Positions 1-8,323 of a DNA stretch of 64,000 nt are shown here, in pieces. The notes beneath the pieces are model-generated. The model saw only the letters and a program-made list of their open reading frames with translations, did no database searches and was not told where the DNA came from. Each line of letters begins with the position of its first letter. Positions within the stretch are counted from its first letter, which is position 1. The translations under genes and the position numbers were made by a program. The DNA lies in the NCBI RefSeq assembly GCF_006335015.1, contig NZ_VDGT01000020.1:62001-126000 (forward strand), in the 5' to 3' direction. The stretch comes from Streptomyces sedi. Lineage in GTDB: Bacteria; Actinomycetota; Actinomycetes; Streptomycetales; Streptomycetaceae.

Positions 1-218
1 TGGTTGGAAATGGCCCAGCACTCCAGGCCGTACTTCTCCAGCAGCGCCTTGCGGCCGGCCACGTAGTCGGGCTCGTTCAGGGCCCGGTCGACCTCGAAGT
101 GGTCGCCCCAGGCGGCCAGTTCGAGACCGTCGTAGCCGAAGTCACGGGCCAGGCGGCAGACCTCCTCCAGGGGGAGGTCGGCCCACTGGCCGGTGAACAG
201 GGTGAACTTACGGGACAT
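1..218 (-). CDS. Sugar phosphate isomerase/epimerase, TIM-barrel (partial, C-terminus outside window)
   Basis: Only the first 72 or so residues are present, because the gene runs off the left edge. The product begins MSRKFTLFTGQWADLPLEE and continues with ARDFGYDGLELAAWGDHFEVD. This is the first strand-helix units of a xylose-isomerase-like (AP_endonuc_2) TIM barrel, a family that includes IolE and IolI sugar and inositol isomerases. The ATG has a strong GGAAGGAGA ribosome site 7-8 bases upstream. It lies 32 bp downstream of the Gfo/Idh/MocA oxidoreductase on the same strand. That pairing is typical of operons that oxidise and isomerise inositols or unusual sugars. The substrate cannot be told from this fragment. 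Confidence 0.85.
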   Translation of the reverse strand, partial: MSRKFTLFTGQWADLPLEEVCRLARDFGYDGLELAAWGDHFEVDRALNEPDYVAGRKALLEKYGLECWAISN

Positions 219-250
219 GGGGTGCGTCTCCTTCCGTTGTGCGGCGGCGC

Positions 251-1414
251 TCACTCGGCGGCCGGGACGGGGGTGTGCACGGCGTTCTTCTCCGCGCTCT
301 CCTCGATGGCGGCGAGCACCCGCTGCACCTGGAGGCCGTCGGCGAACGAGGGCCTGGGCTGGGTGCCGTCGGCGATCGCCTGCACCAGGTCCCTCGCCTG
401 GTGGGCGAAGGTGTGCTCGTAGCCGAGCCCGTGACCCGGGGGCCACCAGCCCTCAAGGAACGGGTGGTCCGGCTCGGTCACCAGGATCCGCCGGAAACCG
501 CCCTCGCTGGCCGGCTGGTCGTTGTCGTAGAACTCCAGCTCGTTCAGCCGCTCCAGGTCGAACGCCAACGCGCCGCGAGAGCCGTTGAGTTCGACGCGCA
601 GCGCGTTCTTGCGGCCGGTGGCGAACCGGCTGACCTCGAAGGAAGCCAGCGCCCCCGAGGTCAGCCGGCCGCTGAACAGAGCGGCGTCGTCGACCGTGAC
701 CTGGCCGACCCCGCTGCCGTCCGGCAGCTCCCGCTCCTTGACGAAGGTCTCGGTGTGCGCCGAGACGCCGGTGATCAGCTCGCCGGTGAGGTGCTGCGTC
801 AGGTCGACGACATGCGCGCCGAGGTCGCCGAGCGCGCCGGAGCCGGCCAGCTCCTTGCGGAGCCGCCAGACCAGCTTCAGCTCGGGGTCGGCTCCCCAGT
901 CCTGGAGGTAGACGGCGCGGACGTGGCGCAGTTCGCCGATCCGGCCGTCGGCGACCAGCTTGCGCGCGAGCGCCAGCGCCGGCACGCGGCGGTAGTTGAA
1001 GCCGACCATCGTCAACTGGCCGCGTTCGCGCGCGGCTTCGGCGGCGGCGACCATGGCCTCGGCCTCGGCGACCGTGTTGGCCAGCGGCTTCTCGCACAGC
1101 ACGTGCTTGCCGGCCTCCAGCGCGGCGATGGCGATCTCCGCGTGGCTGTCGCCGGGTGAGCAGATGTCGACCAGCTGGACGTCGTCCCTGGCGATCAGCG
1201 CGCGCCAGTCGGTCTCGGTGGCTGCCCAGCCGAGCTTGTCGGCTGCCGCGGTGGCCTTCGCCTGGTCACGGCCGCACACCGCGGCCATGACCGGCGAGAG
1301 GGGAAGGTCGAAGGCACGCCCGACGGTGCGCCACCCCTGGGAGTGCGCGGCGCCCATGAAGGCGTAGCCGACCATGCCCACACCGAGGGTCGGGCTTGTG
1401 GAGGGGTTTGGCAT
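251..1414 (-). CDS. Gfo/Idh/MocA family oxidoreductase
   Basis: This 387-residue protein is of normal length for the family. The N-terminal Rossmann motif GVGMVGYAFMG lies near residue 11. The family's lysine motif CEKPLANT lies near residue 105 and supplies the catalytic Lys in inositol dehydrogenase and glucose-fructose oxidoreductase relatives. The C-terminal half carries the GALGDLGAHVVDLTQHLTGE segment, which normally holds the active-site His/Asp. It is expected to be a cytoplasmic NAD(P)-dependent oxidoreductase acting on a sugar or cyclitol brought in by the ABC transporter encoded just upstream. It starts 13 bp after the binding-protein gene ends, so it is part of the same operon. 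Family is secure; the substrate is inferred only from context. Confidence 0.92.
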   Translation of the reverse strand: MPNPSTSPTLGVGMVGYAFMGAAHSQGWRTVGRAFDLPLSPVMAAVCGRDQAKATAAADKLGWAATETDWRALIARDDVQLVDICSPGDSHAEIAIAALEAGKHVLCEKPLANTVAEAEAMVAAAEAARERGQLTMVGFNYRRVPALALARKLVADGRIGELRHVRAVYLQDWGADPELKLVWRLRKELAGSGALGDLGAHVVDLTQHLTGELITGVSAHTETFVKERELPDGSGVGQVTVDDAALFSGRLTSGALASFEVSRFATGRKNALRVELNGSRGALAFDLERLNELEFYDNDQPASEGGFRRILVTEPDHPFLEGWWPPGHGLGYEHTFAHQARDLVQAIADGTQPRPSFADGLQVQRVLAAIEESAEKNAVHTPVPAAE

Positions 1415-1427
1415 GGAGGAATCCCTG

Positions 1428-2480
1428 TCAGTTGAAACCGGTCGGCAGGTACTGCTCGACGTTGTCCTTGGTCACGACCGCCGAGTAGAGCTGGATGAAG
1501 GACGGGATCTCGAACTCGGCGAGCCCGCCGATCCCCTTCGCCTGGGCGCAGGCCCGCGCCAGGTCGATCGCCGATGCGGCCATCGTCGGCGGGTAGAGCA
1601 CCGTGGCCTTGAGCACGGTGTTGTCCGCCTGGATGGCCTCCATCACGTGCTGGGAGCCGGCTCCGCCCACCATGAAGAACTCGTCGCGGCCGGCCTGGTC
1701 GATGGCGCGCTCGGCGCCCACGCCCTGGTCGTCGTCGTGGTTCCACAGGGCGTCGAACTCGGGGACGGCCTGGAGCAGGCCGGACATGACGTCCTGGCCG
1801 GACTCGACGGTGAACTCCGCCGCCTGGCGGGCGACCTTCTCGATGTTCGGGTAGTTCGCGAGCGCGTCGTCGAAGCCCTGGGTGCGCTGCACGGTGAGTT
1901 CGAGGTTGTCCGGGCCCGAGAGTTCGACGACCCTCGCCCCCTCCACGTCCTTGAGCTGCTCGCCGATGTAGTGGCCGGCGTTCAACCCCATACCGTAGTT
2001 GTCGCCGCCGACCCAGCAGCGGTAGGCCTGGGGCGTGTCGAAGACGCGGTCGAGGTTGATCACCGGGATGCCGGCGTTCATCGCGGAGAGCGCGACCTGG
2101 GTCAGCGAACGGCCGTCGGCCGGGAGGATCACCAGGACGTCGACCTGGCTGTTGATCAGGCTCTCTATCTGGCCGATCTGCTGCGCCGTGTCGTTGGAGC
2201 CCTCGGTGATCTCCAGGGTGACGTCGTCGTACTCCTCGGCGCGGCTCCTGGCGTGCTCGTTGATCGCGCTGAGCCAGCCGTGGTCGGCCTGCGGGCCGGC
2301 GAAGCCGATGGTGACGTCCGGTCCGGACTCCTCGTTGGAGGCGGCCTGGTTCCGCTCCGCGCCGTCGCTGTCGTCGTCGTTGCTCTCGTTGCTCGTACAG
2401 CCGGCGAGGAAGACCCCCGCGCCGGCGGCGGCTCCGCCGAAGAGGAGGCCTCTGCGGCCCAGTCCTGAGGGCATGTTCAT
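1428..2480 (-). CDS. Sugar ABC transporter substrate-binding lipoprotein
   Basis: A 350-residue periplasmic-binding protein of the ribose/galactose type (Peripla_BP_4). Its export signal has a twin arginine (GLGRRGLLFGG) followed by the lipobox LAGC, so it should leave by Tat and be anchored by a diacylated Cys near residue 28. The mature protein opens VTIGFAGPQADHGWLSAINE and contains the motifs INSQVDVLVILPADG and INLDRVFDTP typical of RbsB-like proteins. The following acidic linker (NESNDDDSDGAE) is common in actinobacterial lipoproteins. It sits 54 bp downstream of the permease gene. Together with the permease and ATPase it forms a CUT2-class importer that delivers substrate to the oxidoreductase and isomerase downstream. 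Confidence 0.93.
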   Translation of the reverse strand: MNMPSGLGRRGLLFGGAAAGAGVFLAGCTSNESNDDDSDGAERNQAASNEESGPDVTIGFAGPQADHGWLSAINEHARSRAEEYDDVTLEITEGSNDTAQQIGQIESLINSQVDVLVILPADGRSLTQVALSAMNAGIPVINLDRVFDTPQAYRCWVGGDNYGMGLNAGHYIGEQLKDVEGARVVELSGPDNLELTVQRTQGFDDALANYPNIEKVARQAAEFTVESGQDVMSGLLQAVPEFDALWNHDDDQGVGAERAIDQAGRDEFFMVGGAGSQHVMEAIQADNTVLKATVLYPPTMAASAIDLARACAQAKGIGGLAEFEIPSFIQLYSAVVTKDNVEQYLPTGFN

Positions 2481-2534
2481 GAGGAGAAACCTTCCGTGGT
2501 CAAAGGGAGCGGTCAGTCAGGGTGGTGCGGGTGC

Positions 2535-3602
2535 CTAGGTGGTGTGACTGGCGGATCGACGCTGGAGCAGCACGGCGGCCACGATGATGGCGCCGGTGGC
2601 GATCTGCTGGAAGGCGCTCTCCAGGTTGTTCAGCACGAACAGGTTGGTGATCAGCGTGAAGACGAGGACACCGAGCACGGAGCCGATGATGGTGCCGCGA
2701 CCGCCGGTGAGGAGGGTTCCGCCGATGATGGCGGCGGCGATGGAGTTCAGCTCGTAGAGGTTGCCGTTGGTGTTCTGGCCGGAGCCGGAGAGCACGACGA
2801 GCATGAACGCGGCGATCCCGCAGCAGAGCCCGGACAGGGCGTAGAGCATCAGCCGCTGGCGCTTGACCGCGATGCCGGCGAGCCGGGCCGCCTCGGCGTT
2901 GCCGCCGATGGCCACGGTGCGGCGCCCGAAGGTCGTGCGGTTGAGCAGCACCCAGCCGAGGGCGGTGATCACGGCGAAGATGATGACCAGCGGGGGTATG
3001 CCCAGGATGTAGGAGTCGCGCCGGCCGAGGTCGAGCACCGAGTCGACGGTGACCATCTGGGTGGAGCCGCCGGTGATCTCCAGGGAGAGACCGCGCGCCG
3101 AGACCATCATGGCGAGGGTGGCGACGAAGGGCACCATCGGCCCGTAGGCGATCAGCACTCCGTTGACCAGTCCGCAGCCGACGCCGACGGCGAGGGCGCA
3201 GAAGATCATGCCGCCCATGCCGAACTCCTGGGTGGCGACCGTGGTGCACCACACCGAGGCGAGGGCGACGATGGCGCCGACGGAGAGGTCGATCCCGCCG
3301 CCGATCATCACGAAGGTCATGCCGACGGTGACGACACCGATCACGGAAGCCTGGGTGAGCACCAGTTGGAGATTGTTGGTGTCCAGGAACTGATCGCCCG
3401 CGGTGATCGCGCCGATCACGCAGAGGATGGCCAGCACGCCGAGCAGCGACAGGGTGTGCAGGTCGAAGAGCTTGCCGAGGACCAGCCTCGGCCCCTGGCC
3501 CGGTCCCTTGTCCCCGGTGGCGGCGGCCGGGGGCGGGCCCGGTGGCGCCGGCTTGTCGAGCGAGGCGGTCGCGGACGGTTCTGGGGTGGCGCCAGTGGTC
3601 AC
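2535..3602 (-). CDS. Sugar ABC transporter permease (RbsC-like)
   Basis: About 355 residues, starting at a GTG that overlaps the stop of the ATPase gene (GTGA), so the two are translationally coupled. A cytoplasmic Ala/Pro-rich tail of about 50 residues is followed by roughly eight to ten hydrophobic helices. Motifs usual for CUT2 permeases are visible: GGIDLSVGAIVALASV near the middle, ITGGSTQ, and the conserved C-terminal loop with AAAIIGGTLLTGGRGTIIGS. A much longer open frame extends upstream through the ATPase and ROK genes, but its Arg/Pro-rich translation there is a GC-rich shadow, so I place the start at the coupled GTG. It forms the membrane channel of the importer. Confidence 0.93.
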   Translation of the reverse strand: MTTGATPEPSATASLDKPAPPGPPPAAATGDKGPGQGPRLVLGKLFDLHTLSLLGVLAILCVIGAITAGDQFLDTNNLQLVLTQASVIGVVTVGMTFVMIGGGIDLSVGAIVALASVWCTTVATQEFGMGGMIFCALAVGVGCGLVNGVLIAYGPMVPFVATLAMMVSARGLSLEITGGSTQMVTVDSVLDLGRRDSYILGIPPLVIIFAVITALGWVLLNRTTFGRRTVAIGGNAEAARLAGIAVKRQRLMLYALSGLCCGIAAFMLVVLSGSGQNTNGNLYELNSIAAAIIGGTLLTGGRGTIIGSVLGVLVFTLITNLFVLNNLESAFQQIATGAIIVAAVLLQRRSASHTT

Positions 3603-5122
3603 GCCTGGCTCCCTTCCATGACGAGGTCGAGAACCCGGTGCTCGTCGAGCTCCCGGGCCGGTGCGGTGTGCACCACCTGGCCCTCCCGCAGCACCAGCAC
3701 CCGGTCGGCGAGCCCGAGGACCTCGGGTATCTCGCTGGAGACCAGCAGGACGGCGACGCCGTCGTCTGCCAGGCGGCGGATCAGGGTGTACAGCTCGGAC
3801 CTGGCGCCGACGTCCACCCCTCGGGTGGGCTCGTCGAGCAGCAGGACCTTGCAGCGGCGGAGCAGCCAGCGGGCCAGCACGGCCTTCTGCTGGTTGCCGC
3901 CGGAGAGGGTGCGGATGGCCGCGTCCGGGTTGTCCGGCCGCAGCGACAGCTCCCTGATGTTGTCGTGCGCGGCGGCGCGTTCGCCGGAGCGGTCGAGCCA
4001 GCCGCCCCTGGAGAAGCGGGGCAGCGAGGAGATCGAGACGTTGCGGGTCACCGACTCCAGCATGAACAGCGCCTGCGCCTTGCGTTCCTCGGGCGCGAGC
4101 CCGAGGCCGGCGCGGACGGCGGAGATGACGCTGCCGGGGCGCAGCCTCTTGCCCTCGACGCGCACCGTTCCGCCGGTGGGTGTCCTGGCGCCGTAGAGCG
4201 TCTCCAGGATCTCGGAGCGGCCCGAGCCGACGAGGCCGGCGAGGCCGACGATCTCGCCGGGCCGGATCTCCAGGTCGAGAGGGTCGAACTCCCCCGCGCG
4301 GGAGAGCCCTTCGGCGACGAGCACGGGCTCGCCGCCCTCCGCGTCGTCGAACGGCGTGGCGCGCCGCGGGAAGGAGTGCTCGACGTCGCGGCCGGTCATC
4401 AGGGCCACGATGTCCTTGGTCGCGGTCTCCTTGGCGGGCAGTCCCCGCGCGACGGCGCGGCCGTCCTTCAGCACGGTGACCCGGTCGCCGATGCGGCGGA
4501 TCTCCTCCAGCCGGTGCGAGATGTAGACGACGGCCACGTTGTCGGCCGTCAGGTTCTCCACGATGCGGAAGAGGTTGCCGACCTCGTCGGGGTCGAGCAC
4601 GGCCGACGGCTCGTCCATCACGATGAGTTGGGTGTCGTGGGAGAGCGCCCTGGCCATGCTGACGATCTGCTGGCCGGCGGATGAGAGGTCGCCGACGATG
4701 GTGTCGGGGTGGATCTCCGGGTGGCCGAGCCTGGTGAGGAGTTCGGAGGTGCGGGTCCTGGCCTCGCCCCGGCGCACGAAGCCGGCGGTCGCCCTCTCGT
4801 GGCCCAGGTGCACGTTCTCGGCGACCGAGAGGTGCAGCACCAGGTCGAGTTCCTGGTAGATGGTCGAGATGCCCAGGCGCATCGCCGAGACCGGGTTGGA
4901 GAGGGTGACCTGCTCCCCCTGCCAGGTGATCTCGCCGGTGTCCGGCTGGTGGGCACCGGCGACGACCTTGATCAGCGTGGACTTGCCCGCGCCGTTCTGG
5001 CCCAGCAGGCAGTGCACCTCGCCCGGCAGCACCTCCAGGTCCACCCCGTCCAGGGCACGGACCCCGGGGAAGGACTTGGTGATGCCGGAGAGGGTGAGTA
5101 TCGGTGGTGGCGCGCTTGCCAT
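3599..5122 (-). CDS. Sugar ABC transporter ATP-binding protein (RbsA/MglA-like, tandem ABC domains)
   Basis: The 507 residues hold two ABC modules, as in RbsA/MglA/XylG. The N-terminal module has Walker A GQNGAGKST, a signature region around DLSSAGQQIVSMARAL and Walker B LIVMDEPSAVLD. The C-terminal module has the degenerate first motif GLVGSGRSE, a strong signature LSGGNQQKAVLARWL and Walker B VLLLDEPTRGVD. This asymmetry is normal for the family, in which the second site is non-canonical. The ATG is preceded by AGGAGA. A 126-bp gap separates it from the ROK gene upstream, and it overlaps the permease downstream by 4 bp. It powers import of the sugar recognised by the lipoprotein. Confidence 0.95.
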   Translation of the reverse strand: MASAPPPILTLSGITKSFPGVRALDGVDLEVLPGEVHCLLGQNGAGKSTLIKVVAGAHQPDTGEITWQGEQVTLSNPVSAMRLGISTIYQELDLVLHLSVAENVHLGHERATAGFVRRGEARTRTSELLTRLGHPEIHPDTIVGDLSSAGQQIVSMARALSHDTQLIVMDEPSAVLDPDEVGNLFRIVENLTADNVAVVYISHRLEEIRRIGDRVTVLKDGRAVARGLPAKETATKDIVALMTGRDVEHSFPRRATPFDDAEGGEPVLVAEGLSRAGEFDPLDLEIRPGEIVGLAGLVGSGRSEILETLYGARTPTGGTVRVEGKRLRPGSVISAVRAGLGLAPEERKAQALFMLESVTRNVSISSLPRFSRGGWLDRSGERAAAHDNIRELSLRPDNPDAAIRTLSGGNQQKAVLARWLLRRCKVLLLDEPTRGVDVGARSELYTLIRRLADDGVAVLLVSSEIPEVLGLADRVLVLREGQVVHTAPARELDEHRVLDLVMEGSQA

Positions 5123-5248
5123 GCTGGTCTCCTGGGCAACGGTGCCGGTGCGCGGACATGCGGGGGTAGGGCTGCGGCGGTGCTGGTGGTGCGCCGGCCG
5201 TCAGGGGCCGACCGGGCCCGCGTGCGGCCCGGGGTGAGTCGGTGCGGC

Positions 5249-6445
5249 TCAGGTCGGGGTGTAGCTGAACAGGTGGTCGCTGATCAGGCGGGCGGCGCCG
5301 GTCACCCCGGCGACGGGCCCGAGTTCGCCGAGGACGATGGGCAGGTTGCCGGTGGCCAGCGGCAGGGACTGCCGGTAGACCTGGGTGCGGATGCTGGCGA
5401 GCAGGGTGTGGCCGAGGCCGGTCACTCCGCCGCCGATCACCACGAGCGCGGGGTTGAAGAAGCTGACCAGGGCCGCGATCACCTGTCCGGTGCGCGCGCC
5501 GCCCTGGCGAATGAGGTCGAGCGAGGCGACGTCGCCCGCGGCGGCGGCCCCGGCGACGTCGGAGGCGGTCAGCGTGCCGGCCGCCTCCAGCCGCGAGGCC
5601 AGCTCGACGGAACGGCCGTCCCTCGCCGCCTGTTCGGCGTCCCTGGCGAGCGCGGCGCCGCCGAAGTACGCCTCCAGGCAGCCCCGGTTGCCGCAGGGGC
5701 ACTGCCGCCCGTCGGACTCGACCTGGATGTGTCCGATGTCGCCGGCGCTGCCGGTGGCGCCGCGGTGGACCTTGCCGTCGGCCACGACACCGCAGCCGAT
5801 GCCGGTGCCGATCTTGACGCAGATGAAGTCCTGGACGGAGTGGGCGACTCCGGCGTGCCGCTCGCCCAGCGCCATCAGGTTCACGTCGTTGTCGACCATG
5901 ATGGGGCAGCCCAGCTCCTGGCTGAGCACCTCGCGGACGGGGAAGCCGTCCCACCCGGGCATGATCGGGGGCGCGACCGGCACCCCGTCGGGGAAGCGCA
6001 CCGGCCCCGGGACGCCGATGCCGGCGCCGTCGAAGTGCTCGGCGAGGCCGGCGTTCCGCAGCTTCCCCGCCATGGACAGGACCTGCTCGAAGACCGCGAC
6101 GGGCCCCTCGCGGACGTCCATCCGCTCGGTGAGGTGGCCGAGGATCTCCAACTCCGGCCCGGTGACGGCCACGTCGAGGGACGTGGCGCCGATGTCCACG
6201 CCCAGGAAGCGCAGTTCGGGCGCGAGCCGCACGTTGTGCGAGCGGCGTCCGCCCCTGGAGGCGGCGAAGCCGTCGCCGACCACGAGTCCCGTCTGGAGCA
6301 GGCGGTCGATCTCCACGGCCAGCTTGGAACGCGACAGCTCGATCTGGTCGCCGAGCTGCGCCCTGGAACTGGGGCCCGCGTCCCGCAGCAGCCGAAGCAG
6401 CCGCGCCTGGTGCGCGTTCGCGGGCCGAGCCGTCATGCGCCTCAC
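5249..6445 (-). CDS. ROK family transcriptional regulator
   Basis: About 398 residues. An N-terminal winged helix-turn-helix (NAHQARLLRLLRDAGPSSRAQLGDQ) is followed by a ROK/sugar-kinase fold. The ROK zinc motif is visible as CPCGNRGCLEAY, and the ATPase-fold signature region as GVDIGATSLDVAV. I chose the GTG start because GGGAGG lies six bases before it; an ATG three codons later (MTARPANAH) is the main alternative. It is the first gene of the sugar-uptake operon and is probably its local repressor, released by the sugar or a phosphorylated derivative. The perfect inverted repeat about 90 bp upstream is the obvious candidate operator and would give autoregulation. Confidence 0.92.
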   Translation of the reverse strand: MRRMTARPANAHQARLLRLLRDAGPSSRAQLGDQIELSRSKLAVEIDRLLQTGLVVGDGFAASRGGRRSHNVRLAPELRFLGVDIGATSLDVAVTGPELEILGHLTERMDVREGPVAVFEQVLSMAGKLRNAGLAEHFDGAGIGVPGPVRFPDGVPVAPPIMPGWDGFPVREVLSQELGCPIMVDNDVNLMALGERHAGVAHSVQDFICVKIGTGIGCGVVADGKVHRGATGSAGDIGHIQVESDGRQCPCGNRGCLEAYFGGAALARDAEQAARDGRSVELASRLEAAGTLTASDVAGAAAAGDVASLDLIRQGGARTGQVIAALVSFFNPALVVIGGGVTGLGHTLLASIRTQVYRQSLPLATGNLPIVLGELGPVAGVTGAARLISDHLFSYTPT

Positions 6446-7028
6446 GCTGCCCCTCCCGCCACCGTCGGCATCGATCCCCGACACGAGGTCCGTACCGGGC
6501 TTGCCGAGGGAATGTAGCAGCGTGAAGGCGGGCAGGGAAGAAGTTCTGCATGAATCACTGAAACTTCTTCCTCGTTGAGGACAAAGCCTCCGAGGTCACC
6601 CTTCTGACCTGCGAAGATCTTCACCCTCCGCGCGTCGCCCCGCCGCCGCCCTCCGCCCCGTTCCGTTTTCCCCGCCTCCGCGCCCCGCCGGGCCGACGCC
6701 CGTCCGGGCGCGACCGGGACGAACGGGCACCCGGCCGGGCGTGAGCAGCCTGGTCCGCGCCCGAATCACCCGAACGGTGGGGGGCGCGTCGACGCCTTGA
6801 GGAGCGCAGGAGCGCGCGAGGGGGCTTCCGCTTAGGCGCGGAACCGGTCGTGAACGCCCCGTGCGCTCCACGTGCGGCCCTCGTGTGCTCCGGTCACCCG
6901 GGGGCGTCGAACAGGGGGAGCGCCGTAAACTCACCGAGGGGGAACCGAGGACCACGGGGGAGAGTAAGGGCGGGTTCCCTCGCGCCGCGCCAGACCGCGA
7001 CCATCTCCTGCGTTCGGGAACACTGCCT
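6446..7028. other. Divergent intergenic region between ROK and PAP2 genes
   Basis: About 580 bp lie between two divergently oriented genes. The left third holds the inverted repeat listed separately and a plausible minus-strand -10 hexamer (TACATT on the minus strand, near 6512). The right two thirds are GC-rich and contain open frames on both strands, with Arg/Pro/Gly-rich translations and no recognisable domain. The PAP2 reading frame itself stays open upstream of the chosen start, so part of 6861-7028 could be coding if an earlier start is used. I see no RNA gene. Confidence 0.5.
6536..6571. promoter_or_regulatory. Perfect 10-bp inverted repeat, candidate ROK operator
   Basis: GGAAGAAGTT at 6536-6545 is matched by its exact reverse complement AACTTCTTCC at 6562-6571, with 16 bp between the arms. 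It lies about 90 bp upstream of the ROK start and just upstream of a plausible -10. It is relatively AT-rich for this genome and has no T-tract, so an operator is more likely than a terminator. Sugar ROK repressors commonly bind such spaced palindromes at their own promoters. Binding by this protein is inferred from position only. Confidence 0.6.
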
Positions 7029-7967
7029 ATGCCTCGTAACGGAACGTCCCAGCTGATCCGCCGAATGCGGACGCCCCAGAGACCCGAGCAGAGCCGGCGC
7101 CCGCCGCTGGTCAGGGAACTCCTGCTCGTCAGCGTCCTCTACCTCGCCTACAAGCTGGGCAGACGTGTGGCCAACGGGCAGTTCGACGACGCCTACGCGA
7201 ACGCCGAACGCGTCTGGGACCTGGAGCGGGCGCTCTTCCTGCCCAGCGAGGCATGGGTGCAGGAGATGGTGCTGCACAGCGAGCCGCTGATCCGCTTCAT
7301 CAACGTCTACTACGCGACCGTGCACTTCCCGGCGACGGTGGCGTTCCTGATCTGGATGTACTGGCGGCGTCCGGGCTTCTACGTCTGGATCCGCTGGGTG
7401 ATCACCTGGCTGACCGCCGGCGGCCTGGTGCTGCACCTGCTGGTGCCGCTCGCGCCGCCCCGGCTCTTCGACCGGGTGGACATGATAGACACCGGCGTCG
7501 TCTACGGCCCCGCCGTCTACGACAAGCCGGACCCGGACTCGATGGCCAACCAGTTCGCGGCCATGCCCTCCCTCCACGTGGGCTGGTCGGTGCTGGTCGC
7601 GGTCGGGCTGATCGTCGCCACCCGCAGCCGGTGGCGCTGGCTGTGGCTGGCGCACCCGCTGATCACGGTCACCGCCGTGGTCTCCACCGCGCACCACTAC
7701 TGGATGGACGGCCTGGTGGCCTGCGCGATCCTCGCCGTGGTCGTCTACTTCCTGCGCCCCCCGCGCCGCACCCCGCTTCCGGTGGGGTCCGAGTCGGCCG
7801 CCCGCCGAGGGCTGAGCGCCGACGGCAGCCCGGTGGCGGCCGTTCCGACCACCGAGGTCACCGACGCGCACACGGCTCCCGAGGTCGGGGCCGCCGGCCC
7901 CTCGCTGACCAAGGAGAGACAGGAGTTGACCGGTCCCGACGCGGAGCTGTCCCCCAGGGACGGCTGA
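7029..7967 (+). CDS. Membrane PAP2-superfamily phosphatase / inositolphosphotransferase-like protein
   Basis: About 312 residues from the ATG reading MPRNGTSQLIRRM. At least five hydrophobic helices are visible (LLLVSVLYLAYKL, FPATVAFLIWMY, WVITWLTAGGLVLHLLVPLA, VLVAVGLIVA, GLVACAILAVVVYFL). Two parts of the PAP2 catalytic signature are present: MPSLHVGWS (the SGH-type motif) and STAHHYWMDGLVA (the C-terminal His/Asp motif). This form, with an N-terminal (Y/N)xxxHFP region, is common in actinobacterial PAP2 and Aur1/IPC-synthase-like proteins that act on lipid phosphates at the outer face of the membrane. The C-terminal tail is hydrophilic and variable. The frame is open back to 6861, so the start is not certain. 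A strong terminator follows directly. Confidence 0.85.
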   Translation: MPRNGTSQLIRRMRTPQRPEQSRRPPLVRELLLVSVLYLAYKLGRRVANGQFDDAYANAERVWDLERALFLPSEAWVQEMVLHSEPLIRFINVYYATVHFPATVAFLIWMYWRRPGFYVWIRWVITWLTAGGLVLHLLVPLAPPRLFDRVDMIDTGVVYGPAVYDKPDPDSMANQFAAMPSLHVGWSVLVAVGLIVATRSRWRWLWLAHPLITVTAVVSTAHHYWMDGLVACAILAVVVYFLRPPRRTPLPVGSESAARRGLSADGSPVAAVPTTEVTDAHTAPEVGAAGPSLTKERQELTGPDAELSPRDG

Positions 7968-7989
7968 AAGGATCGAGAGGAAACAGCAG

Positions 7990-8026
7990 GTGGCGGGCGC
8001 CGGCGGGGCGCCCGCCACTTCGTTTT
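7990..8026 (+). terminator. Rho-independent terminator after the PAP2 gene
   Basis: A 12-bp perfect stem (GTGGCGGGCGCC at 7990-8001, complement at 8007-8018) with a 5-base loop is followed by CTTCGTTTT. It begins 22 bp after the stop codon. The rest of 7968-8323 is the upstream region of the wall hydrolase gene. I looked there for a c-di-AMP (ydaO) riboswitch, common before such genes in Streptomyces, and did not find its conserved blocks. Confidence 0.9.
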
Positions 8027-8323
8027 CCCCGCGGGATCCCCGGGGAGAACGAGGCCGGGAAAGGCCCGGTGGGCTCGTTCAACTTCGATCATTCCATCGT
8101 TGTTTATCGCTCAGAATCCGGCGGTCAACGCAGCGTTCAACGGGGTCGCCGACAAAAGTCGACCAGTACCGGACGAGAGCGTTCCCCGTGCCGGCCAACG
8201 CGTCACGTTCCGCTTTCACTCCCTTGCCCACGGCATTGTCGCGCCATATCGTGGTGCCCAACTTCCGTGTCCCAGAGGAGAACTGACGCGGATCACGGGT
8301 TTTCTCCGGGGAGGGGACGAGGA

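Noticed and set aside
2496..4196. Long plus-strand frame opposite the sugar ABC genes
   Set aside because: Its His/Asp/Gly-rich translation is the typical antisense shadow of GC-rich coding DNA; the minus strand has complete domains.
2535..6551. A single 1338-codon minus-strand open frame covering several genes
   Set aside because: Only its C-terminal third is real (the permease). The rest is an Arg/Pro-rich shadow of the ATPase and ROK genes, which have intact domains in other frames.
6442..6624. 60-residue minus-strand ORF over the ROK promoter
   Set aside because: It covers the palindrome and promoter, has no ribosome site, and shows no family features.
8050..8323. c-di-AMP (ydaO) riboswitch before the Rpf/M23 gene
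   Set aside because: Such riboswitches are common before wall-hydrolase genes in Streptomyces, but the conserved blocks are not visible here.
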